NCBI RefSeq assembly: GCF_001189295.1
Contig: NZ_CP012159.1
Span: forward strand, 3,918,973-3,982,972
Reading direction: 5' to 3'
DNA: 64,000 nt
Origin: Chondromyces crocatus
GTDB taxonomy: Bacteria; Myxococcota_A; Polyangia; Polyangiales; Polyangiaceae
Shown here: positions 25,272 through 32,622 of the stretch, piece after piece
Position numbering within the stretch: the stretch's first letter is position 1
How the letters are laid out: every line of letters starts with the position of its first letter
Translations under genes and position numbers: made by a program
The notes under the pieces: generated by a model
Database searches by the model: none
Told to the model about the DNA's origin: nothing
Seen by the model: the letters and a program-made list of their open reading frames with translations, nothing else

Positions 25272-27386
25272 GTGTCCACCCTCGAGATCACCCTCGCCTC
25301 TGGCTCACGGGACCTCACCGTGCGGCGCTTCGCCGTGCAGCAGGCGGTCTCCTCACCGTTCACGGTCTCGCTCTGGATCCGGTCTCGCGACCACAGCCTC
25401 GACCTCGCCGGCATCGTCGGAGAGCCCGCGACCTTCCGCCTCGAAGCCGGCTACGCGCACGTGGCCGGAGGTGGTGCCCGCTCATGGTCCGGCATCGTCT
25501 CGTTCATCGAGCAGGTGGGCGCGCTGCAAGCGACGGATGGAGACGAAGGCATCTCCAGCTACTACCTGCGCATCGTGCCGCGCGTGTGGCTCCTGAACCA
25601 GCGCGCCGGCAACCGCATCTACCAGCACCTCTCCATCCCCGACATCATCGACAGCTTGCTCGGCGAGTGGAACATCACCGCGAGCTGGCGCATCGATCGC
25701 GGCACCTACCCGAAGCTCAACTACAAGGTCCAGTACAACGAGACCGACTACGACTTCATGTGCCGCCTGCTCGAAGAGGCCGGCATCGCCTTCACGTTCA
25801 CCGGTGGCAAGGATGACCCGTCGGTGCTCACCTTCGGTGACCGCATCCAGGCGAACGAGAAGCGCAGCGGCGTCATCCCGTACTCCGAGGAGCCGAACGA
25901 GTCCGCCGAGCAGGAGTTCGCGACGGAAGTCCGCCTGAGCCGCGAAGTGAAGCCTGGCGGCTATGTCACCCGCGACTACAACCCGCGCAACCCGGACTTC
26001 GCCCTCTTCGGCGACGCTCCGCCTGCCGAGGGCCCCGAGGCGCGCTACGAGCAGTACCACTACGACGCTGGAGCCTTCCTCGCCGAGACGGGGCGTCCCG
26101 ACGCGACACCCGTCGCCGACGACAAGGGCCTCGCGCGGCACGATCCGAAGCTCGGCAAGGAGCTCGCCACCCGCGGCCTCGAAGGCGAGCGCGTCGGCAT
26201 CCGTGAGCTGAGCTTCCGCTCGAATACGTTCGATGTCGGCCCTGGGACGGTGCTCTCGATCAGCCACCACCCGCACCCGGAGATCGGCGAAGGGCGTGGC
26301 TTGCTGGTCCTGGAGAGCACCATCGAGGGCTCCGACACCGGCAACTTCGAGATGACCTCCCGCGCCGTCTTCGCCGACGCCCCTTACCGCCCCCTGCGCC
26401 GCACGCCGAAGCCCATCATCCGCGGCCTACAGAGCGCCACCGTCGTCGGCCCCTCGGGCGAAGAGATCCACACCGACGAGTTCGGTCGCGTCCGCGTGCA
26501 GTTCCCCTGGGATCGCGAGGGCAAGAACGACGACAACAGCTCCTGCTGGGTCCGCGTCAGCCAGAGCTGGGGCGGCATGGGCTGGGGCACCTCGGTCATC
26601 CCGCGCATCGGCCAGGAGGTGCTCGTCGCCTTCCTGGAGGGCGATCCCGACCACCCGATCATCGTCGGTCGCGTTTACAACGCCGCCCAGCAGGTTCCCT
26701 ACAAGCTGCCGCAGGACAAGACCCGCAGCACCTGGAAGAGCGACTCGTCCATGGGCTCGAACGGCTTCAACGAGATCATGTTCGAGGACCTCAAGGGCCA
26801 GGAGCTGGTCTGGCAGCAAGCCCAGAAGAACCGCGACCGCCTCGTCATCAACGATGAGTTCTCCACCATCGTTCACGACCGCCAGAAGCTCGTGAAGAAC
26901 GACGAGAAGGAGACCACCAGCAACAACCGCCAGAGCTGGGTCGGCAAGGACAAGGACATCGTCACCAAGAAGGACAAGCACGAGACCGTCGAGCGCGACG
27001 TGCACCTGGAGGTGAAGGGCAACCGCGCCGAGCGCATCGACGGCGAGCAGAGCCTCGTCGTGAAGAAGACTCGTCAGGAGCAGGTGCAAGGCAGCGCGGC
27101 CCTCGCGGTTGGCGGCGACATCCATCACCTCGCCGGTAAAGAGTGGGTCGGCGAGAGTTCCGACTCAACCATCCGCGGCCCTGGCGGCTTCATCCGCCTC
27201 GACGGCGGCGGCATCACCATCCGCGGGACGATGGTGTGGATCAACGAGCGCGGCGAGCCTGGCAGCGGCGTCGGGAGCAAGCCCCAGCTACCGGAAGGCC
27301 CCGAGAAGCGTAAGAAGGAAGAAGAGGAAGAGTCCGAGGAATCACCGGCCGCGCCGGCGGGTGAAGCAGAAGACTCGGACTACTGA
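25272..27386 (+). CDS. vgrG: Type VI secretion tip protein VgrG (third of three)
   Basis: A 704-residue VgrG with a GTG start and GGAAGGA upstream. It has the gp27-like part (LTVRRFAVQQAVSSPFTVSLW; LNYKVQYNETDYDFMCRLLEEAGIAFTF), the OB domain (EIHTDEFGRVRVQFPWDREGK; SSCWVRVSQSWGGMG) and a beta-helix of charged repeats (IVTKKDKHETVERDVHLEVKG). It is the close sister of the VgrG at 20807. Unlike it, the C-terminus ends in a Lys/Glu run and an acidic tail (KRKKEEEEESEE, then PAGEAEDSDY), probably disordered. No cargo gene follows on this strand, so its partner may be elsewhere or upstream. Confidence 0.92.
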   Translation: MSTLEITLASGSRDLTVRRFAVQQAVSSPFTVSLWIRSRDHSLDLAGIVGEPATFRLEAGYAHVAGGGARSWSGIVSFIEQVGALQATDGDEGISSYYLRIVPRVWLLNQRAGNRIYQHLSIPDIIDSLLGEWNITASWRIDRGTYPKLNYKVQYNETDYDFMCRLLEEAGIAFTFTGGKDDPSVLTFGDRIQANEKRSGVIPYSEEPNESAEQEFATEVRLSREVKPGGYVTRDYNPRNPDFALFGDAPPAEGPEARYEQYHYDAGAFLAETGRPDATPVADDKGLARHDPKLGKELATRGLEGERVGIRELSFRSNTFDVGPGTVLSISHHPHPEIGEGRGLLVLESTIEGSDTGNFEMTSRAVFADAPYRPLRRTPKPIIRGLQSATVVGPSGEEIHTDEFGRVRVQFPWDREGKNDDNSSCWVRVSQSWGGMGWGTSVIPRIGQEVLVAFLEGDPDHPIIVGRVYNAAQQVPYKLPQDKTRSTWKSDSSMGSNGFNEIMFEDLKGQELVWQQAQKNRDRLVINDEFSTIVHDRQKLVKNDEKETTSNNRQSWVGKDKDIVTKKDKHETVERDVHLEVKGNRAERIDGEQSLVVKKTRQEQVQGSAALAVGGDIHHLAGKEWVGESSDSTIRGPGGFIRLDGGGITIRGTMVWINERGEPGSGVGSKPQLPEGPEKRKKEEEEESEESPAAPAGEAEDSDY

Positions 27387-27716
27387 CCTACGCGGAGCGG
27401 GATGGGCCGCTCGACACGCGGTGCTGGCCGATTCCATGGATCGGCTGCCACCGCGTTGCTGTTTCTGGAGGTAGCCCCCCTCTCCTGGAGGGGTTCGTCG
27501 ACCTCCTCGAAGACGCCGACGTTGCATGCAAGTGAACGGGGCGCGCGTCCCAGGGCCTCCAGGGCGACGACGCCTTGCCATTCCCCTTCGAGGCGGACGT
27601 CGACGAGAGCACCGCGCTTCGGCGCACGTCACGTGGGGCATGCTGTCAGGTGGTGGCGAAACGAGCGCAGGTGACCAACCGCTGGGGGTCCGTACCCGCG
27701 CAGGTGCTATCGGTGC
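27387..27716. other. Convergent intergenic region with a weak hairpin
   Basis: This 330-base gap separates the third VgrG from a convergent small gene. Nine bases after the VgrG stop, GAGCGG (27395-27400) can pair with CCGCTC (27407-27412) across a six-base loop. There is no T-run after it, so it is at best a weak terminator. I see no gene or RNA in the rest. Confidence 0.35.
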
Positions 27717-28061
27717 TCAGCCGAGAGCATCCGAGAGCTTGAAAGCCTTTCCGCCTTTGCGGCGGGCGCGAAGAAGGTTGTAGCTGAGGTCGCGCAGCCA
27801 GCCGTCGCGACGCTTCTTGTTCGAGCTGCGGTGGCGGTCGAGATACGCCTCGGCAGTCTTGGCGCTCGATTTGGCCTGGCCGCGAGCGAGCCGCTCGAGG
27901 ATGCGGGTGAGGCCTTTGCTCTGCTTCTTGTTCTTGCGCTTGCGCTTCACCTCGATGCGACCCAGGCCGCCGCCGAGCGCGGGCTGATCCAGGGTCTTGA
28001 GGATTGTGATTCGCTTTACAGACTTCGGGAGCTTCTTGGCTTTGATTGTTCTCAGCTTCAT
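27717..28061 (-). CDS. Small Lys/Arg-rich protein
   Basis: A 114-residue, very basic protein: MKLRTIKAKKLPKSVKRITILKTL at the start, then IEVKRKRKNKKQSKGL, and ending RKGGKAFKLSDALG. It has no membrane helix. GAGGA precedes the ATG. It resembles small basic proteins listed under a DUF6312-type family, but that is recall only. It is divergent from another small basic protein that leads into two ABC1-family genes, across a 229-base gap relatively rich in A/T for this window. A nucleic-acid-binding or ribosome-associated role would fit the composition; nothing more can be said. Confidence 0.7.
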   Translation of the reverse strand: MKLRTIKAKKLPKSVKRITILKTLDQPALGGGLGRIEVKRKRKNKKQSKGLTRILERLARGQAKSSAKTAEAYLDRHRSSNKKRRDGWLRDLSYNLLRARRKGGKAFKLSDALG

Positions 28062-28290
28062 CGGTTGTCCTCATCCTGAGGCTAGTCAGCCCTGATGCCA
28101 CCCCCTCCCAACTATACTTCACCAGATTTTCCGTTCATGCCCAAGTTGACAGGAACGTCCCTGCTGGTTAGCCTCCACTCGTTTGAAATAGCAGTTTGAA
28201 CATAGTGAGCCTTACTTTTTCGGAAGCGAGCAGGGACACGGCACCTCGAACCCTGAGCATCCAAGGGCTCACAGCAAACGGAGGGTACCC
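28062..28290. promoter_or_regulatory. Divergent promoter region
   Basis: A 229-base gap, less GC-rich than its surroundings, between two divergent genes. Toward the + strand, TTGACA (28146-28151) is followed 17 bases later by TAGCCT (28169-28174), a weak -10. Toward the - strand, TATAGT reads at 28116-28111, without a clear -35. GGAGGG lies seven bases before the ATG at 28291. The + promoter probably serves the small gene and the two ABC1-family genes behind it. Confidence 0.5.
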
Positions 28291-28587
28291 ATGGCAGTCG
28301 ATGTCGAAGCCACCGAAGCAATCAAGGCCGCAACCCGGCCTGGAACCACTGGTGAGGCGGGTGGCAAAGAACCGATTATTGTTGACCTGGGTAAGAAGAG
28401 CCGAAAGCAGGTCCGCAGCCTGAGCAAGGGGAAGCCCTGCCGCCTGCTACGACGGGTGGAGGAGACCGTCGAGCAGCTGCGCACGAGCGGGGAGATCGGC
28501 GACAACGTGAGGCCTCTCATCGTCGTGGTGCGACAGCGCCCGCGCAAGAAGGGGCGCCGCGCCGCCAAGTTGTGGGGGCTCGGATAG
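28291..28587 (+). CDS. Small basic protein with IIVDLGKKSRKQV motif
   Basis: A 98-residue protein. After a hydrophilic start it has PIIVDLGKKSRKQVRSLSKGKPCRLL, a helix EETVEQLRTSG and a strand VRPLIVVVRQRPRKKGRR. This Asp-Leu-Gly-Lys-Lys plus Arg-Lys pattern recalls a small family annotated as DUF6200; the name is from memory. It starts with GGAGGG seven bases upstream and is followed 45 bases later by the first ABC1-family gene on the same strand. With the divergent basic protein at 27717 it may form a regulatory or structural pair for that locus. Function unknown. Confidence 0.7.
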   Translation: MAVDVEATEAIKAATRPGTTGEAGGKEPIIVDLGKKSRKQVRSLSKGKPCRLLRRVEETVEQLRTSGEIGDNVRPLIVVVRQRPRKKGRRAAKLWGLG

Positions 28588-28632
28588 GCGTCTCGGTCCA
28601 ATCGCCCCACGTGCCCTGCTCGAGCGTTCGGG

Positions 28633-30459
28633 ATGCAAAAGAAGAGCCTCATCCCGACTCCGCTCATCCCGAATCAGCCTCGTAAGGCTATCGAGATCGT
28701 CGAGCCCTCTCTTCCCACTCGACAGCGCCTCTTTCAAATCCTCTCGTTTTTCTTCGGCCTTGCGGGCGGTGCCATTGTCGCGCGGCTGTGGCCTTCGTTG
28801 GCTCCCGTCCACGCCGACCCGGAGAAATATGCGCTGCGTGTGCGCCTGTTCATGGAGAGCATGGGCGGGCTGTGGGTCAAGGTTGGCCAGATTCTGGCCA
28901 TGCGCCGGGACCTTTTCTCCGAGGCGTTCTGTAACGAGCTTTCTCGCCTCCAGAATCGAGCGCACGGATTTCCGGCACACTACGCGCGAAGCATCATCGA
29001 GGAGGAACTGGGCGCGCCAATCGACTCCATCTTCGTGGAGTTCGATGATCGACCTCTTGCCGCCGCGTCGGTCGGACAGGCGCACCGCGCGCGCCTGAAA
29101 GACAATGGCGTCGAGGTCGTGGTCAAGGTGCAGCGACCCAACGCCAAGGCGAGCTTCGAGAAGGATTTCGTTCTCCTGCGCCGTCTCGTGAGATTCTTGA
29201 CGTTCATCCGATTCAGCCCGGAGTCCCGCTGGTCGGAGATGTACACGGAGGTCGAGAGCGCAATCCTCGAGGAACTCGACTATCGCCAGGAGGCGACGTC
29301 GCTGCGACGGATGCGCAAGAATCTCCGTGACCACAAGATCTATGTGCCGAAGGTCTTTCTGAGCTTCTGCACGGATCGGGTGCTGGTGATGGAGATGGTG
29401 CACGGGGTGTACATGTCCGAGTACATCCAGACCGTGGTCGCCAATCCGGACCGCGCACGCGCGTGGCTCAAGGAAAACCAGATCTCTGCGAGTCGTCTCG
29501 GCAAGCGATTGTGGTTCTCCTACCTGCGACAGCTCTTCGAGGACAACCTCTATCACTGTGACCTTCACCCAGGGAACATCCTGGTGATGCGCAAAGGCCG
29601 CATCACGCTCATCGATTTTGGCTCGGTCGCGACGTCGGACCGCTCGCAGCTCGAGAAGTTCCGCCTGCTCTACAAGGCAATGGGGGACAAGGACTTCCGC
29701 AAAGTCGCGGAGATGTTCCTCCTGCTCGCTCCGCCGCTTCCAAACAAAGATCTGACAGAGGCCAAGGAGGACGTGGTCCGTCTCTTCCGTGAGTTCGAGT
29801 CGCTGGTGAAGGTCAAGGCGCTGCCCTACCACCAGAAGTCGCTGAGCCGATTGCTCGGCGATACGGCGAATGTGCTCGCGAGCCACGGCGTGCCGGCTGC
29901 ATGGGATTTCCTGCGTGTCACCCGATCCAGCACCACCCTGGACGCGTCGCTGATGTTCCTGGTGCCGGACATCGACTTCCTGAAGATCGCACAGCAGCAC
30001 GTGCGCAGTGAGAGCGGGCGCCAGCAGAACAAGAAGAGGTCGGATCCGAAGCTGGTGCGCGCCCAGCTCGCCAATATGGCGGAGCAGGGAGGGATGTTGA
30101 CCAAGTTCGCCGAGAATGCCTATTTCGAAGGTGAATACCTGCGGCAGCGCGCCCTCCCGTTCGAGGGATACATCTCGAAAGCGACGCACGTTGGATTCAC
30201 GGTGTTCCACCTCCTGGCCCGGGCCGCCTTGCTCTCTGCGCTGGTCCTCATCGTGGGCTATGCTCACCAGCACTTCGACGCGTTCGGGGCACTCCGCGGG
30301 CAGTGGGTGTACGCCCAGCTCGAGCGCATCCCGCGTCTTTCGAGCACGTTCTGGCTGCTCTGCACTTTCGTGGCCCTGTACACGGTCCACGAGTTCACCT
30401 TGATGAGGGGCATCTTCGAGGAGCCCGAACCGACTCGCCCGGAAGGGGACCGCCGCTGA
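28633..30459 (+). CDS. ABC1/AarF/UbiB-family kinase-like protein, motifs intact
   Basis: A 608-residue ABC1-family protein, the atypical kinase family that includes UbiB and is tied to quinone and lipid metabolism at membranes. Signature motifs are all present: Lys83-x-Gly-Gln86 in WVKVGQILAMRRDLF, the Ala-rich nucleotide loop AAASVGQAHRARL, Lys165 in VVVKVQRP, the Glu of EELDYRQEA, catalytic His308-Cys-Asp310-Leu-His-Pro-Gly-Asn and Asp328 of DFG. A hydrophobic segment lies near residues 35-55 and two more close the protein (ALLSALVLIVGYAH; FWLLCTFVALYTVH), so it is membrane-bound. It is followed 23 bases later by a relative that has lost these motifs. It stands directly upstream of the PKS operon, but no functional tie is known to me. 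Confidence 0.9.
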   Translation: MQKKSLIPTPLIPNQPRKAIEIVEPSLPTRQRLFQILSFFFGLAGGAIVARLWPSLAPVHADPEKYALRVRLFMESMGGLWVKVGQILAMRRDLFSEAFCNELSRLQNRAHGFPAHYARSIIEEELGAPIDSIFVEFDDRPLAAASVGQAHRARLKDNGVEVVVKVQRPNAKASFEKDFVLLRRLVRFLTFIRFSPESRWSEMYTEVESAILEELDYRQEATSLRRMRKNLRDHKIYVPKVFLSFCTDRVLVMEMVHGVYMSEYIQTVVANPDRARAWLKENQISASRLGKRLWFSYLRQLFEDNLYHCDLHPGNILVMRKGRITLIDFGSVATSDRSQLEKFRLLYKAMGDKDFRKVAEMFLLLAPPLPNKDLTEAKEDVVRLFREFESLVKVKALPYHQKSLSRLLGDTANVLASHGVPAAWDFLRVTRSSTTLDASLMFLVPDIDFLKIAQQHVRSESGRQQNKKRSDPKLVRAQLANMAEQGGMLTKFAENAYFEGEYLRQRALPFEGYISKATHVGFTVFHLLARAALLSALVLIVGYAHQHFDAFGALRGQWVYAQLERIPRLSSTFWLLCTFVALYTVHEFTLMRGIFEEPEPTRPEGDRR

Positions 30460-30482
30460 GCGGCAGAGGCAGGCACACAGCA

Positions 30483-32327
30483 ATGGCCTCGCGTAAATTC
30501 AAAGAAGAGTGGGCGCCGACGCCATTGCGGTTCCAGGCCGACGTGCGGGCCAGGGCCGAGAAGTCGGAGTTTTCCCGTCCAGTCAGCGGTTTTGGGGGAC
30601 TGTTCGTCGCTGGCTGGTTCTTCCTGGTCATGGCCTTTCGTGTCCTCGCGATCCGGCTATGGCCAGCGTTCGGGCGAGGGCGTTACGATTCGCGGGAAAA
30701 TGGTCGCTATGTACGCCGGTTCGTCGAGCGAATGGGCGGCATGTGGGTGGTCATGGCGCGCATGGCATCGCTGCGTGTCGACCTCCTCGGAGCAGGGCTG
30801 TGCCAAGAACTCTCGCTGACGCGTGATCGCGCCATGCCCGTGCCCATGGGTGTGCTCCGCAAGGTGATCGACGAGGAACTCCAGAAGCGCGGCGCCACGG
30901 TCGATCAGGTGTTCGACGAGCTTCATGAGCGCCCCATGAATGCGAGGGCGTTCAGCCAGTTCCACCTGGGACGCCTCAAGGAGGGTGGGCACCAGGTGGT
31001 GGTCCGGGTGCGTCCGCCGGATGCGGTGCAGCGAGCCAAGACCGACTGGGCGCACATGCAATTTTTCCTGGGGCTGTTCGAACGCTTCGGGATCCTGCCG
31101 CATCTTCGCTGGAAAGCGCTGATGTTCGAGGTCAAGAAGGCGACGGACGATCAGCTCGACTTTCGCACCGAGGAGGCTGAGGTCCGACGCATCAGCAAGA
31201 TCCTGCGCTCGCGGCGAATCTACGTGCCTCGGCTTCACCGCCGCTACACGGGCGAGCGCCTGCTGGTCTCCGAGTACATCCGCGGGGTGAGCGTCGAGGA
31301 CCTCGATGTCGCTCTCCGTCAGGATCGCGAGGGGGTCGCTCTATGGATGCAGCAGAATGGCATCAATCCGCCGCGCATCTGTCGGCGCCTGTTCCAGGCT
31401 CGCCTCGAGCTGCTGTTCGAGCACAACATGTTCTACACGGAACTCCTGCCGCGGAACGTCTTGCTCTTGCGCCGGAACCGGATTGCCCTGCTCACGCTCA
31501 ACACGATCGGGACGCTCGAAACAACCGTCGTGCGTCAGTACCAGATGCTCTGCCAGGCGCTCGTGGCTGAGGACTACACCAAGGTTTGCGACAGCTTCCT
31601 GTCCATGGGGCCGCCGCTCCCGCGCAAGGACCTCAGTGGAATGAGGACTGCGGTCATGCGCTCACTGAAGGTCTGGACCTCGCGCACATACATCAAGAGT
31701 TGCTGGTACTCAGAGAAGTCGCTCAGCGCAGCGATGCTGCGGCTGGAGGTCTGCGCAGGCCTGTACCGTCTGCCTGCGTCGTGGGACCTGACGCGACTGC
31801 ACTTTGCGGAACAGACGCTCGATCGAACGCTGGAGATCCTCGATCGGGGCCTCAGCTGCATCAAGGAGCTCGGCAACTACGCTCGGGCCTCGCAGCGTCG
31901 CGCCATCGAGCGCGCCGTCTCCATGAAGTCCATGGGGCAGATGCGAAACCTCTCCGACCTGGTGCAGGTCGGCATGCAGCTTGCGGAGAACTTTCAGTTC
32001 GATAATGACTATCTGCGACGTCGTGTCATGGGCTTCCAGGGGAGCGTGGGGCGTGCGGTTCAGGTCGCCAGGCGCATGGTGACCATGCTGATGCGTGTGG
32101 CCATGGTCGTGATCGCGCTCGAGGGCTTCCTCTATTTCAAGAACGGGGATCACCTTGCCATGGGACAGGAGGGAGGGCTCCCGGGTCGATGGTTGGGCGA
32201 CCTGCTCACGCAGAGCCGCTGGACGTGGGTCGTGGTTCTGGCTGGAGTGCTCTACATCGGGCGCTACGTGCTGGGTTTGACGAGGGAACTCTTCAAGGAG
32301 GAGATCCGGCCCGTGGGGTCGAGATAA
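30483..32327 (+). CDS. ABC1/AarF-family pseudokinase
   Basis: A 614-residue relative of the preceding gene, with the same layout and an N-terminal hydrophobic segment (LFVAGWFFLVMAFRVLAI) and two at the end. Its key residues are replaced. Lys-x-Gly-Gln becomes Val90-Met-Ala-Arg93; the loop Ser-Val-Gly-Gln becomes Ser-Gln-Phe-His; the VAIK-type Lys becomes Arg175; His-Cys-Asp-Leu-His-Pro-Gly-Asn becomes Tyr318-Thr-Glu-Leu-Leu-Pro-Arg-Asn; and Asp-Phe-Gly becomes Leu-Asn-Thr. The frame is intact over the full length, so this is a conserved non-catalytic partner rather than a broken gene. It probably forms a complex with the active neighbour, as pseudokinase partners often do. That is inference. 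Confidence 0.88.
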   Translation: MASRKFKEEWAPTPLRFQADVRARAEKSEFSRPVSGFGGLFVAGWFFLVMAFRVLAIRLWPAFGRGRYDSRENGRYVRRFVERMGGMWVVMARMASLRVDLLGAGLCQELSLTRDRAMPVPMGVLRKVIDEELQKRGATVDQVFDELHERPMNARAFSQFHLGRLKEGGHQVVVRVRPPDAVQRAKTDWAHMQFFLGLFERFGILPHLRWKALMFEVKKATDDQLDFRTEEAEVRRISKILRSRRIYVPRLHRRYTGERLLVSEYIRGVSVEDLDVALRQDREGVALWMQQNGINPPRICRRLFQARLELLFEHNMFYTELLPRNVLLLRRNRIALLTLNTIGTLETTVVRQYQMLCQALVAEDYTKVCDSFLSMGPPLPRKDLSGMRTAVMRSLKVWTSRTYIKSCWYSEKSLSAAMLRLEVCAGLYRLPASWDLTRLHFAEQTLDRTLEILDRGLSCIKELGNYARASQRRAIERAVSMKSMGQMRNLSDLVQVGMQLAENFQFDNDYLRRRVMGFQGSVGRAVQVARRMVTMLMRVAMVVIALEGFLYFKNGDHLAMGQEGGLPGRWLGDLLTQSRWTWVVVLAGVLYIGRYVLGLTRELFKEEIRPVGSR

Positions 32328-32622
32328 TTTCGAGCCTCCGGTGACGCGTCGTGCTTGGAATTTGAATGCGAGGGGTGCATTCTTCCGCGTGCGCCGACAC
32401 ACCAATGCGTGTCGTTGCGCAATGTCCTACAATTTGGGTTCCCGTTCAGTCAGCCCATCCAGCAGGCCAGCCTGAGGCTGTCCTGCATTCGGGGTGCAGG
32501 TCGGGGCGCCGTCGGTGTCGCTCGCTCCAGGAACGCAATCCTGCGGCCATGCCCCTGCCATATCGCTCTCCGTGAGAGGAATTGGGAGTCTGAATCGAAG
32601 GACCCATAGCCCGCGCTGACCC
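32328..32622 (+). promoter_or_regulatory. Leader and probable promoter of the PKS/NRPS operon
   Basis: These 295 bases separate the pseudokinase gene from the first PKS gene. TACAAT at 32428-32433 is a good -10 match, without a clear -35 at the proper distance. Upstream, GAATGC (32364-32369) and GCATTC (32377-32382) form a small inverted repeat with a seven-base spacer, a possible regulator site. The transcript would then have a leader of about 180 bases. No strong ribosome site precedes the ATG at 32623. Confidence 0.4.

Noticed and set aside
30483-32327. Second ABC1 gene as a pseudogene
   Set aside because: The frame is complete, the layout and membrane segments are kept and only the catalytic residues differ, so a functional pseudokinase is more likely.
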